Of a stretch of 21,440 nt of DNA, positions 1-8,069 are shown piece by piece. The stretch spans positions 1 through 21,440 of the forward strand of contig JAEYYL010000391.1 of assembly GCA_023430825.1 (NCBI GenBank). The letters run 5' to 3'. The position numbers were made by a program, and so were the translations under genes. This DNA comes from Verrucomicrobiota bacterium (lineage in GTDB: Bacteria; Verrucomicrobiota; Verrucomicrobiia; Opitutales; Opitutaceae). How positions within the stretch are numbered: position 1 is the first letter of the stretch; every line of letters begins with the position of its first letter. A model generated the notes under the pieces. It did no database searches, was not told where the DNA came from, and was given only the letters and a program-made list of their open reading frames with translations.

Positions 1-89
1 GTAGGAGCCTGCTTGCAGGCGATCCGGTGCCTTTGCGTGGCTCGCTGCGTGAGCAGCGGGATCGCCATCGCCTGCAAGCAGGCTCCTAC
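1..89. repeat. REP-like inverted doublet (BIME-like)
   Basis: Bases 1-23 and 67-89 are perfect inverted copies (23 bp arms), separated by 43 bases. Each arm begins with the GTAG tetranucleotide (GTAGGAG...) and holds its own small hairpin, CCTGC-TT-GCAGG. A GTAG head followed by a palindrome, in head-to-head pairs, is the known layout of REP elements mobilised by RAYT (REP-associated tyrosine) transposases. No RAYT gene is in the window. The intervening bases add a weaker GCTCGC/GCAGCG fold. The left arm starts at the window edge, so the element may extend further. Confidence 0.75.
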
Positions 90-153
90 CCCAATCTCAG
101 CGGGTAGCCGAACCGTCCTCGGTGAGCCGCGGCCCGGCGAGACTCGGACGGAG

Positions 154-194
154 GGCCGGCCTCCGTGCCGGCCGCTGACGACACCGAGGTCGTC
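154..194. repeat. Two adjacent GC-rich hairpins, REP-like
   Basis: GGCCGGC (154-160) pairs with GCCGGCC (167-173), and three bases later GACGAC (177-182) pairs with GTCGTC (189-194). The pair lies in the gene-free stretch between the doublet at 1-89 and the end of the OPT transporter gene. It could be a second REP-type element or a transcript end; there is no T tract. I see nothing recognisable in 195-341. Confidence 0.5.
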
Positions 195-341
195 CCTCCT
201 GAAAGGGCCACGGCGTTATAAAGCGCTCCCGACCGTCGCCTGATCCGTAATCGCTCGCTCGCGACGAACGCGGCGAGGGCGCCGCGGCTCCATCGGCGCC
301 GATTCCCGTTCGTCGCGCTCCTCGTGTTTTCCGCGGCTCCG

Positions 342-2636
342 CTATGCCTTCTTCGGCGTCAGGATTTTCTCGCGCGCCACGAAATACAGGAAACCCGCCA
401 GCGCGCCGAACGGCACCAGCGACAACAGGTCCGCGTGCTCACCCGCGAAGAACGGATTGTTCGCCACCGACCACGTCGTCATCGCGTGATCGAAGTCGCT
501 CAACACACCCGCGAGAAACGCGATCACGATGCCCGCGATCGCTCCGCCCGCGATGTAACCCGACGCCAGCAGCACACCGGGGCTCTTGTCGCTCTCCTCC
601 ACGAACTGCGCCTCCGTCATCTCCGCGTGCGTCGATTTGCGGCGCAGTTTGCCGTCCACGATCCAGCGAATCATTCCGCCGATGAAAATGGGAGCCGACG
701 ACGACAGCGGCAGATACACGCCGACCGCAAAGGCGAGCGCCGGCACGAACGACATCTGCAGCGTCACCGCGATCGTCACCCCGAGCAGCACCAGCGCCCA
801 CGGCAGCTGCTGGTCGAGAATCCCCTTGATGATGTAGGAAACGAGCGTCGCTTTCGGCGCATCGAACTTCTGCACCGTCGATCCGTCCGGCCGTTGCTTG
901 TAAACGCCGTTGATGCCCGGATCGACCAGCCACACCGCCTCCCCCGCGTCGTTCACCAGGTATTTTCCCGCAGGCCCGTTCGCCGTCTCCGTCTTGTGCC
1001 ACACGCGATAAGTCGCGGCATCGTCGCGCGCCTGCGGGCCGACGAGGCTCTCGCGCTTCGCATCGAGCGCGGCGACATCCGTCGTAAGCCCCGGCGCAAC
1101 CTGCGCCGCCGGCACGTAAACCGTCGCCGCCTCGTTCAACGTCAGCAACACCGGCCCGAGCGCGACCGCCGACACCAGCGCGCCGACCAGGATCGCGTAT
1201 TGCTGCAGCTTCGGCGTGGCGCCGAGGAGGAAGCCCGTTTTCAAGTCCTGCGAAGTCGTGCCGCCATTCGAGGAGGCGATGCACACGATCGCGCCCACCG
1301 AAAGCGCCGTCACGTAATAGGTGCCGCCCGTCCACCCTACGAGCAGGAACACCAAACACGTGAACAGCAGCGTCGCCACGGTCATGCCGGAAATCGGATT
1401 CGACGTGGACCCGATTTCACCGGTCAACCGCGACGACACGGTGACGAACAAAAATCCGAGCAGCACGATCAGCAGCGCGCCCACGATGTTCATGTGCAGC
1501 GACGGCGCGAGCATGATGCCCGCGAGCAACACCACGATACCCACGCCCACGACCTTCATCGAGAGGTCGCGATCGGTCCGCGGCATTTCCCCGGCCGGCG
1601 TCGCGGTGCCGTTGCGCGCCTTGCCGACGTCGCGCAGCCCCGCCTTCAGCCCGTGCCAGATCGTCGGCAGCGACTGGATCAAACTGATCACGCCGCCCGC
1701 CGCCACCGCACCCGCGCCGATGTAAAGAATGTAAGCGCCGCGGATATCGCCCGGCCCCATCTCCGCGATCGGCATCGTGCCCGGCGCGATCGCCGCCGGC
1801 GCGTGTTCACCGAAAAACTTGATCAACGGAATCAACAGCAGATACGCCAGCACGCCGCCCGCCGCCATGATGCCACCGATGCGCGGTCCGATCACGTAGC
1901 CGACGCCGAGCAATTCCGGCGACACCTCCACCGCCACCGAACCCGAGTTGAGCGGCGGGCCGAAGATTTTTTCCGACACATCCTTCCAGCCCTTGAACGC
2001 GATGTTTGCCGCCTTGTAGGCAAGCCCCACGAAAAATCCGGTGAACACGAGCTTCGCGCCCGGGGACGCACCCAGCCCGGCCGCCGCCGCCTTCCGCATT
2101 TCCGCCTGCGCCGCCGGCGACGCCGCCGCGCGGTCCGCCGCATTCGCCCCGGCTTTCAACACCGCCGCGCAGGCCGTGCCTTCGGGATATTTCAACACGG
2201 CGTGCTCCTTCACGATGAGCGCCCGCCGCAGCGGGATCATCATCAGGATGCCGAGCAACCCGCCGAGAATCGCCACGAGCATCACCCGCGTGAGCTCGAG
2301 ATCGAAACCGAGGATGAGGATCGCCGGCATTGTCACGCCGATGCCGAAGGCCAGCGATTCACCCGCCGACCCCGCGGTCTGCGTGATGTTGTGCTCGAGA
2401 ATCGTCGCGTCGCGCAGCCCCGTCTTCGACAGCGCGCGAAACATCGCCAGCGAGATGACCGCCACCGGAATCGAGGCGCTCACCGTCAGGCCGACCTTCA
2501 ACACCAGATACAGCGACGAGGCGCCGAAGACGAGACCGAGCACGGTGCCCGTGAGCACGGCGCGAAGGGTGAACTCGCGCATCGCCGTCTCCGGGGCGAT
2601 GAACGGTTCGACGCGAGGAGCGGAGGGAGAAGGCAT
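342..2636 (-). CDS. OPT family oligopeptide transporter
   Basis: This 764-residue polytopic inner-membrane protein belongs to the OPT (oligopeptide transporter) superfamily, whose members import small peptides or metal chelates by proton coupling. The N-terminus reads PFIAPETAMREFTLRAVLTG followed by a glycine-rich first helix and KVGLTVSASIPVAVIS, a hallmark of bacterial OPT proteins. NPISGMTVATLL and a helix-rich C-terminal half follow. A hydrophilic loop of about 90 residues lies near residues 500-590, between transmembrane blocks, as in other bacterial members. The ATG at 2636 is preferred because the OPT homology begins just after it. An in-frame GTG at 2690 would add 18 polar residues; neither has a clear ribosome site. 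The gene stands alone, and downstream lie only REP-like repeats. Substrate cannot be read from the sequence; peptides are the default. Confidence 0.92.
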   Translation of the reverse strand: MPSPSAPRVEPFIAPETAMREFTLRAVLTGTVLGLVFGASSLYLVLKVGLTVSASIPVAVISLAMFRALSKTGLRDATILEHNITQTAGSAGESLAFGIGVTMPAILILGFDLELTRVMLVAILGGLLGILMMIPLRRALIVKEHAVLKYPEGTACAAVLKAGANAADRAAASPAAQAEMRKAAAAGLGASPGAKLVFTGFFVGLAYKAANIAFKGWKDVSEKIFGPPLNSGSVAVEVSPELLGVGYVIGPRIGGIMAAGGVLAYLLLIPLIKFFGEHAPAAIAPGTMPIAEMGPGDIRGAYILYIGAGAVAAGGVISLIQSLPTIWHGLKAGLRDVGKARNGTATPAGEMPRTDRDLSMKVVGVGIVVLLAGIMLAPSLHMNIVGALLIVLLGFLFVTVSSRLTGEIGSTSNPISGMTVATLLFTCLVFLLVGWTGGTYYVTALSVGAIVCIASSNGGTTSQDLKTGFLLGATPKLQQYAILVGALVSAVALGPVLLTLNEAATVYVPAAQVAPGLTTDVAALDAKRESLVGPQARDDAATYRVWHKTETANGPAGKYLVNDAGEAVWLVDPGINGVYKQRPDGSTVQKFDAPKATLVSYIIKGILDQQLPWALVLLGVTIAVTLQMSFVPALAFAVGVYLPLSSSAPIFIGGMIRWIVDGKLRRKSTHAEMTEAQFVEESDKSPGVLLASGYIAGGAIAGIVIAFLAGVLSDFDHAMTTWSVANNPFFAGEHADLLSLVPFGALAGFLYFVAREKILTPKKA

Positions 2637-2751
2637 AAAGCGCGATGAGATTGGCGCGGAGTATTCCGTGTCATACGTCCGGTTCAACACGCGAAATTGC
2701 CCCGCTCCCCTGCCTGAACACCCATGACCTCCCCGAACGCCTGCCAGGTAG

Positions 2752-2836
2752 CACGGTCAACCTGACCGTGTCTCTGCGGCATCGAGACGCGGTCAGATTG
2801 ACCGCACCACCTCTGAGGTCGGGATCGCCTCCCGAC
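2752..2836. repeat. Cluster of three short palindromes
   Basis: Three hairpins lie in a row: CACGGTCA (2752-2759) with TGACCGTG (2763-2770), GCGGTCA (2789-2795) with TGACCGC (2799-2805), and GTCGGGA (2818-2824) with TCCCGAC (2830-2836). The first two share the core GGTCA-NNN-TGACC and so look like copies of one element. They fill the space between the OPT start and the terminator of the next gene. I read them as REP-like repeats; an operator pair for OPT is an alternative, since they lie 116-195 bases upstream of its start. Confidence 0.55.
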
Positions 2837-2863
2837 AAAAAAATCCCGGCGCGAACGCCGGGA
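2837..2863 (-). terminator. Intrinsic terminator after the Ig/module protein gene
   Basis: Read on the minus strand, TCCCGGCG and CGCCGGGA form a perfect 8-bp stem closed by a TTCG loop, followed directly by seven T (A run 2837-2843 on the plus strand). It begins 38 bases after the stop codon of the gene at 2901-4364. This is the clearest rho-independent terminator in the window. Confidence 0.88.
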
Positions 2864-2900
2864 TCGAATTCCAAAACTTATCGGCCCTTACGCCCCCGGA

Positions 2901-4364
2901 TCACGGATTGACCACGATCTGCGACGTCACGTTCTGCCCGTTGCGACGGAACTGCCCGCGATTCGACAGCGCGTTGAGCGGCTTGCCGTGCGAGTCGATG
3001 CCCGCGGCGAACCGGAGCTGCGACACGCCATTGACCTGGATCGGCTGGCCGTTGGCTTGCAACAAATCGCCGCCTGCCACGCGGGTCTCGGCGTTCGCCG
3101 CGCCCAGCACCAGCACCGGCGTCGCCGAGCCATACGCACTGAGATTGCCGAGGTAAACCGGCCCCTCGAACGTCACGCCCGGCGCATAAATGCCCGTCAT
3201 GCCCTTCACGTCCAGATAGTAGGTGTTCGCCGTGCGGATGCCGCCGAAACGGCCGTTCGTGCTGGTGATGCTGATCCGCGCGATATCCGCGATCCCGTCG
3301 TAAACCGTCGTAGCGTGACCCACGAATAGCGGGCTCTTGTTGTTCGCCGGATTGTTCGACGCGCTCGGCGCCTGCAAAATATTGTAGGTGCCCGTCGGAT
3401 CGAACGCCGTGGCGCGACCCACCGTGAACACCGAGACGTTCGTCCGGTGGTCCGCGCCCGTGATCACGATGCTCGCGTGTCCTTTAAAATAGGATACGTC
3501 CTGCGTGTAGTTGGCGGGCTTCGCCGGCCCCGTCGCCTCGTCGAGGAAGATCGTCAGCGTGCCCGGCCCGCTGAACTCCACCTGCACGATGTCGTCCGTC
3601 AAATCGATGAAGGACATGCGCGTGATCTGGCCCGACGGGTGATCGGCGGTGATCGCCGCCGACGGCCCTTGGAGCAGGATCTGGTCGAACACATTGCCGT
3701 TCGGATGGCGGATGTCGGCGTCGATCTCCGTGGCGAGGCCGATCACCTTCGACGAGGTCGTGACGCCGACGATGCCGGGATTGCTCCGCGCGGTGGCCCC
3801 GCCGCCGGTCGCCTCCACGGTGTAGAGGCCGGCGAGCGAAGGCTGCATGTTCGCAATGTCGATGTTCGGCGTGGCGATGCCCAGCGCGGTGCCGTTGCGC
3901 TGCCATTGCAGCGTCGCACCCGCCGTGGCCGTGACCGCGAGGGCCATGCTTCCGCCGGCCACCGTGGACTTCGTGTCGGGATGTTTCGAAAACAGCGGCG
4001 CGGCCGCGACGGTCACCTGAAACGCATCGTCGACAAAACTTCCGTCGGGCTCCGTCGCCCGCACCGAGATCGTCGCCGTGCCCACCGCAGCGGGCTTGAG
4101 GGTGAGCGTGGCGGACGTCACCTCGATGCCGACCACCGCCGGGTTCGAACTGGTGGCGGCAAAGCCCAGACCCGCGGTGGTGCCCGCGCCGTTGGTGAAA
4201 TTCGCCACCAGATAAAGCGAGGTTTCGGTGGCGTCGTTGACGAGCAGGCGGTCGGCAATCGGCTGGCTCACGACCGGCGTAGCCTGCACCGGCACCAGGA
4301 TGCCGAGCAGGAGGAGAAGAGGAAGGAGCTGCACTCGCAGCCCACGAGAGACGAAGAAATTCAT
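2901..4364 (-). CDS. Secreted cadherin-like/Ig-like protein with shared C-terminal module
   Basis: 487 residues, unrecognised as a whole. Residues 1-28 form a Sec signal peptide (basic start, leucine run, VQA cleavage region). Residues about 29-120 resemble a cadherin-like/bacterial Ig-type domain (SSNPAVVGIEV ... LTLKPAAVGTATISVRATEP). Residues 123-200 are an Ig-like domain (TLQWQRNG ... MQPSLAGLYTVEA). Residues about 204-487 are the module shared with three other proteins here, with HPNGNVFDQILL, DDIVQVEFSGPGTL, TNVSVFTVGRATAFDPTG, YDGIADIA, GIYAPGVTFEGPV and GIDSHG. There is no enzyme domain, so it is the smallest member of the set and may be a structural or binding partner. It follows the GH10 gene in the same direction, 193 bases downstream, and ends at an intrinsic terminator. 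Function unknown; export is well supported. Confidence 0.85.
   Translation of the reverse strand: MNFFVSRGLRVQLLPLLLLLGILVPVQATPVVSQPIADRLLVNDATETSLYLVANFTNGAGTTAGLGFAATSSNPAVVGIEVTSATLTLKPAAVGTATISVRATEPDGSFVDDAFQVTVAAAPLFSKHPDTKSTVAGGSMALAVTATAGATLQWQRNGTALGIATPNIDIANMQPSLAGLYTVEATGGGATARSNPGIVGVTTSSKVIGLATEIDADIRHPNGNVFDQILLQGPSAAITADHPSGQITRMSFIDLTDDIVQVEFSGPGTLTIFLDEATGPAKPANYTQDVSYFKGHASIVITGADHRTNVSVFTVGRATAFDPTGTYNILQAPSASNNPANNKSPLFVGHATTVYDGIADIARISITSTNGRFGGIRTANTYYLDVKGMTGIYAPGVTFEGPVYLGNLSAYGSATPVLVLGAANAETRVAGGDLLQANGQPIQVNGVSQLRFAAGIDSHGKPLNALSNRGQFRRNGQNVTSQIVVNP
2904..3755 (-). repeat. Shared C-terminal module, copy 1
   Basis: This encodes residues about 204-487 of the Ig/module protein. 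It aligns from end to end with the copies at 4561-5415, 8073-8945 and 12609-13463. This copy is the most divergent near its end: it has LSNRGQFRRNGQNVTSQIVV where two of the others keep a V/T-LM-x-x-GV-x-VTA pattern. Confidence 0.85.
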
Positions 4365-4526
4365 GGCGGCCCACCCGACACCGCCGCCCCTCCTTTGTTC
4401 GTCATCCTCCCCCGCCGCACCCCTTCCATCGGGAAAACCCCGATGGTCCGGGCCGCGCGGAAAAGTCGTCGGCCGCCGTCCGCGCGCCGCCGAGGAATTC
4501 TCGCTGTATCCAGAATTCGAGCACGT

Positions 4527-4548
4527 GGCGCGGGCCGGAGCCCGCGCC
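4527..4548 (-). terminator. Hairpin after the GH10 gene
   Basis: GGCGCGGGC (4527-4535) pairs perfectly with GCCCGCGCC (4540-4548) around a 4-base loop, ten bases beyond the GH10 stop codon. There is no T tract, so it may end or stabilise the transcript rather than act as a classical intrinsic terminator. A second hairpin, CCATCGGG/CCCGATGG at 4426-4446, lies further along towards the next gene. Confidence 0.45.
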
Positions 4549-4557
4549 GAGGCGCGC

Positions 4558-6696
4558 TCAATTGTCAGCCGGATTGACCACGATGTCCGCCGTCACATTC
4601 ACGCCGCCTTGCATCAGGACCGCGGCGTTGGACTGCGCCGCGATCGCGCGCCCGTGCGAGTCCCCGCCGGCCACGAACTTCAACAAATCGATGCCATACA
4701 CCTCGACCGCCGCGCCGTTGGCCTGGTGCAGGTCGCCCCCGGTCACGCGCGTGTCGCTCGCGTTGCCCAGCACGATGACCGGCGTGGCGTCGTCCGCCGC
4801 ACTGATGTCGCCGATGAACACCGGACCGCTGAAAGCCACGCCCGGCGCATAGATGCCCGTCAGCCCCTTCGCCGCGAAGTAATTGGCGTTCGCCGTGCGA
4901 ATGCCGCCGAAACGGCCGTTGGAACTCGCAATCGCAATGAACGCGATGTCCGCAACGCCGTCGTAAACCGTCGCCTCGTGACCGACGAACAACGGACTCC
5001 CGTTCTTCGCCGGATCGTTCTCCGCGCTGGCCGGGAGCATGATATTGTAGGCCCCCGTGGGATCGTTGGCCGTCGCGCGACCCACGGTGAACACCGAGAC
5101 ATTCGTCTGCTCGGTTGCGCCGGTGATCACGATGCCGGCGTGCCCCGTGATATAGGACGTGTTCGGCTGAGTGTATTTCGTCGGCGGTGCCCGGTCCGGC
5201 GAGCCCTCCGCCACCAACGAGAGCGTGCCCGGTCCGCTAAACTCCACCTGCACGATGTCACCGTCGAGATCGATGAACGACGTGCGGGTCACCTGCCCGT
5301 CATCGGCCGTGATCGCTTCGGCGAGCCCGGTCAGCAGCACCTGGTCGAAAATTTTGGTGTTCGGATGAGGGATGTCTGATCCCACCACCTCGCCCGTTCC
5401 GATCACCTTTTCAGATATCGAAAGCCCCACGATCGCCGTTTGGCCCGTGACGCTCCCGCCGGTATTCGTGGCAACGGCCGCATACAGCCCCGTGCTCGCC
5501 GGCTGCACGTTTTCGAGCGTCAGCGTCGCGTTCGTCGCGCCCGCGACATTGGAACCATTGCGCTGCCATTGCAGCGTCGGCGCCGGCACGCCGTTCGCTG
5601 CAGCGGTCAATGTCACCGCGCCGCCCGCCTGCACCAACTGCGTTTTCACCGCGGTCGACACCGCGAGGCGGTCTCCGCGCACCGTCTGCTTCAGCCAGGT
5701 CATCGCCGGCCGCTCGGTGCCATCCGCGAGCACGAGGTAGGCCGCCTGATCGTTGCGCCACAGACCGGGCCGGTAACCCCAAAGCGTGATCCCGATCACC
5801 GCGGGATGCTCCCAGAGGACGGGAAAGATTCGCTGATACTCGGAGAGCTGCGTCGCATCGTCCGGGGCCGCCGGCGTGCCGCCGTCGATATCCATTTCGG
5901 TCACCATGATCGGCAGCCCCGTCTCTGCGAGCAGGTCGAGACTGGCCTTCATCTGCGCAGTGGTCGCCGGCAGGTTGCCCGAGTAGGACCGCGTGGAGAA
6001 GTAATGTCCCTGAAAAGCGACCACATCGATGAGGTTCTCGGCCTTCAGCAAGTTCACGATGCCAATGTAAGTCTGCATCCGCGGCGCCTCGTTGGTGACG
6101 CTGTATTCGTTGATCACCAGCTTGGTCGTCGCCGGGAAATGCAACCGTGCCATGCGAAACGCGTTCAGAATCCAATCCCAGCCGGTCGTGCCGCTGCCAC
6201 CGAGCGCAGCGATGTAGTTGCCCCGGCCCCCGCCGGTCGCGCCGGTCGGCGGCGCGTGCGTCGGCTCGTTGACCACTTCGAGGTAGTCGATCGCCGGATA
6301 CCGCGCCGCGACCGCCTTGAACCATTCCTCGATTTCCTCCAACTGCTCCGCCGCCGGGAGGCTTTCGATCCAGTTCGGCTGCTGGCTGCCCCAGACGAGC
6401 ACATGGAAGCGGAACGGGAACCCGTTGTCCTTCGCGAGCGCGTAGGCCGCGTCGAGTTCCGTCCAGTTCATCACGTCGCGCGTGCCTTCCACGCTGCCCC
6501 ACTTGCCGGCGTTCTCCGGCGTCACCTGGTTGAAATACGCCGTGAAGTTCGCGCGCTGCGAATTGCTGTAGATGCCGCCAAGGAATTTATTCAGTCCCGT
6601 GGCCATCGGCGGACCGCTCGGGGTCTGACCGAAAACCGAAGTGACCGAAGCTCCGAACGTCAGCAGTCCGAACAGCAGGGATTTTGAGATCTTCAT
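4558..6696 (-). CDS. Secreted GH10 endo-1,4-beta-xylanase with Ig-like domain and shared C-terminal module
   Basis: 712 residues. It should cut internal beta-1,4 bonds of xylan outside the cytoplasm, with retention of configuration. Residues 1-23 are a signal peptide (ending SVFG before QTPSG). The GH10 barrel spans about 33-340: NQVTPENAGKW, FHVLVWGSQQPNW, the acid/base Glu144 in EVVNEP, INEYS, and the nucleophile Glu267 in VTEMDID, then ITLWGYRP. Where many GH10 enzymes have LVWH, this has LVWG. Residues 346-426 are an Ig-like domain (LQWQRNG), and about 428-712 are the shared module. The ATG at 6696 is chosen because it opens the signal peptide; an in-frame upstream extension to 6828 is not protein-like. 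Neighbours are the Ig/module protein downstream and panE upstream. Xylanase activity is a confident family-level call; exact substrate is inferred. Confidence 0.93.
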   Translation of the reverse strand: MKISKSLLFGLLTFGASVTSVFGQTPSGPPMATGLNKFLGGIYSNSQRANFTAYFNQVTPENAGKWGSVEGTRDVMNWTELDAAYALAKDNGFPFRFHVLVWGSQQPNWIESLPAAEQLEEIEEWFKAVAARYPAIDYLEVVNEPTHAPPTGATGGGRGNYIAALGGSGTTGWDWILNAFRMARLHFPATTKLVINEYSVTNEAPRMQTYIGIVNLLKAENLIDVVAFQGHYFSTRSYSGNLPATTAQMKASLDLLAETGLPIMVTEMDIDGGTPAAPDDATQLSEYQRIFPVLWEHPAVIGITLWGYRPGLWRNDQAAYLVLADGTERPAMTWLKQTVRGDRLAVSTAVKTQLVQAGGAVTLTAAANGVPAPTLQWQRNGSNVAGATNATLTLENVQPASTGLYAAVATNTGGSVTGQTAIVGLSISEKVIGTGEVVGSDIPHPNTKIFDQVLLTGLAEAITADDGQVTRTSFIDLDGDIVQVEFSGPGTLSLVAEGSPDRAPPTKYTQPNTSYITGHAGIVITGATEQTNVSVFTVGRATANDPTGAYNIMLPASAENDPAKNGSPLFVGHEATVYDGVADIAFIAIASSNGRFGGIRTANANYFAAKGLTGIYAPGVAFSGPVFIGDISAADDATPVIVLGNASDTRVTGGDLHQANGAAVEVYGIDLLKFVAGGDSHGRAIAAQSNAAVLMQGGVNVTADIVVNPADN
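4561..5415 (-). repeat. Shared C-terminal module, copy 2
   Basis: This encodes residues about 428-712 of the GH10 protein. It keeps all core motifs: HPNTKIFDQVLLTG, GDIVQVEFSGPGTLSL, GHAGIVITGATEQTNVSVF, PLFVGHEATVYDG, FGGIRTANANYF, GIYAPGV and GGDSHGRAI. Between the FDQ and TRTSF motifs it lacks a few residues that the other copies have (ADDGQ rather than ADHPSGQ). Confidence 0.85.
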
Positions 6697-7067
6697 GGTA
6701 AGCTGGAAATCGCCGCTGACGCGCGCATCCGGAGGTGGCTCGCGCGAGCCTCGGCAAGTTGGGGATGGGGAGTTTTCGACGGACCCTTCACGAGCGGTCT
6801 CGTTCCGCACAACCATTGCGGCGAGCACTCGTGGGGCGGGGCCGGCAGAAACGAAGTCACGTCTCGTCGTCGCGCAGGCGCTCCGAGGCTCTAACTGTAG
6901 ACGTAAAATCGCCGGCGGCCCACCTCGCGAAAATCAGACCGGTCCCGCCGACGAGAAGTCGACTGGCGATCCCCACTCGTAAAGTAACCCAATGGGTTAC
7001 TTTGATCGCGCGCCGGATTCGCGTGGTGCTTCACGGAGTGAGGCCCGCCCGCTCCCGCGCCTGCGAT
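6697..7067. other. 371-bp intergenic region upstream of the GH10 gene
   Basis: There is no convincing gene here. An open frame continues upstream of the xylanase start to 6828, but its residues are proline-, arginine- and serine-rich and unlike a signal peptide, so I treat it as leader. The only strong structure is the 23-base perfect dyad at 6981-7003. The xylanase promoter should lie here on the minus strand; I could not pick -35/-10 boxes with confidence. Confidence 0.6.
6981..7003. promoter_or_regulatory. Perfect 23-bp dyad, operator-like
   Basis: AAAGTAACCCA (6981-6991) is the exact reverse complement of 6993-7003, around one central base. The half-site GTAACCC/GGGTTAC resembles the GTAAC-type half-sites of LacI/GalR-family operators, which often control glycoside hydrolase genes. 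It lies 285 bases upstream of the GH10 start and 65 bases beyond the panE stop. A transcript-end hairpin for panE is the alternative, as only three T follow on either strand. Confidence 0.45.
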
Positions 7068-7997
7068 TCACCCGCGCGCGACTCGCGCCCGGATCTCCGC
7101 GTGCAGTTTCTCCAGTTCCGGCATCGCCACGCCTGCGCCCTGCGCTCGCCGCAACGGCTCGCTCCAGATCGCCTCGATCTCCACTTCCCGCCCCGCCAGA
7201 AAATCCACCAGACTCGATGGCCGATACGCGCCCATCGGCGGCGTCACCTCGAACTGCCCCCGGCAAAACTCATCGGTGATCGCAATCCCGAACGCCGCCG
7301 CCGCCCGTTGCACCTCCGCCATCAACCGCCGCACGCGCGCCGCGAGCTCCGCATCCGCGCAAATCCGATCCGTCGTGATGCCGCCCGCCACGATCGCCAG
7401 CCCGTTGAACGGGATGTTCCAGACCAACTTGTGCCAGCGCGCCGCCAGCAGGTCGTCGACGACATTGATTTTCACCCCCGCGGTCGAAAACTGCTCCGCC
7501 AGCACCCGCGTCCGCTCCCCCGCCGGCCGCCCGAACTCGCCCAGGGTGATCGACCCCGGGTGATAACACGTCACCTCGCCCGGCGCCGTGCGCGTCGACG
7601 CGATGAACGCCAGTCCGCCCAGCACCCGCTCCGCGCCAATCTGTGCCGCGATCGCCTCGTCCGACCCGAGACCGTTCTGCAGCGTCAGCACCGCCGTCGC
7701 ATCGCCGAGGAGTGGCGGCAGCAGCCGCGCGAGCGCCTCGTTCGCCGTCGTCTTCAACGTGACAACGACCAAATCCACGCGCCCGATTTCCTCCGCCGAG
7801 CCAAACACCTGCGCCGGACGCAGCGTGAGCGTGTGCTCCTTCTCGTGAATCGCCATCGTCCCGCGCGCCCGCACCGCGTCGAGATCGCCGCGCAGCAGAA
7901 AGCGCACGTCCGCGCCCGCGAGCCCGAGCCGCACGCCGTAATACGTGCCGATCGCCCCGGCGCCGACGATCGCGATGCGTGAAAAAGTCCCACTCAT
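7068..7997 (-). CDS. panE: 2-dehydropantoate 2-reductase (ketopantoate reductase)
   Basis: 309 residues, cytoplasmic. It should reduce 2-dehydropantoate to pantoate with NADPH, in the pantothenate/coenzyme A pathway. The N-terminal Rossmann fold shows IAIVGAGAIGTYYGVRL (GxGxxG at residues 12-17). LTLQNGLGSDE sits near 104-114. The C-terminal domain has ARWHKLVWNIPFNGL, with Lys190 as the likely catalytic lysine, and YRPSSLVDFLAGREVEIEAI near 258-276, the family's substrate/cofactor motif. Length fits the ApbA/PanE family (about 300). The ATG at 7997 lies just before the Rossmann strand. It sits alone between two secreted-protein genes; a PanC homologue lies 7 kb away. Some PanE-like paralogues act on other 2-oxo acids, so the exact substrate is not certain. 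Confidence 0.9.
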   Translation of the reverse strand: MSGTFSRIAIVGAGAIGTYYGVRLGLAGADVRFLLRGDLDAVRARGTMAIHEKEHTLTLRPAQVFGSAEEIGRVDLVVVTLKTTANEALARLLPPLLGDATAVLTLQNGLGSDEAIAAQIGAERVLGGLAFIASTRTAPGEVTCYHPGSITLGEFGRPAGERTRVLAEQFSTAGVKINVVDDLLAARWHKLVWNIPFNGLAIVAGGITTDRICADAELAARVRRLMAEVQRAAAAFGIAITDEFCRGQFEVTPPMGAYRPSSLVDFLAGREVEIEAIWSEPLRRAQGAGVAMPELEKLHAEIRARVARG

Positions 7998-8069
7998 GCG
8001 AAGAACCCAACAGCTACCTGCCGGGCGCCGCCAGACTCTTCAGCGCCCCCTGGCGGTTTACGTTGAGCC

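Noticed and set aside
1..341. CRISPR array or attachment site suggested by the repeats
   Set aside because: The repeats are inverted pairs rather than regularly spaced direct repeats, and no cas, integrase or tRNA gene is present.
324..2648. 774-residue open frame on the plus strand, opposite the OPT transporter
   Set aside because: It is very rich in Arg and His, without domains or membrane helices, and mirrors the third-position GC bias of the real minus-strand gene.
3447..4577. 376-residue plus-strand open frame over the Ig/module protein, running into the GH10 end
   Set aside because: Arg-rich composition typical of an antisense shadow; the opposite strand encodes a signal peptide and conserved domains.
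6735..7982. 415-residue plus-strand open frame opposite panE
   Set aside because: Low-complexity Arg/His/Pro content and complete overlap with a well-recognised panE.
8028..8056. Inverted repeat CCGCCAG/CTGGCGG between the metalloprotease stop and panE start
   Set aside because: Seven-base arms around a 15-base loop and no T tract; too weak to call a terminator.
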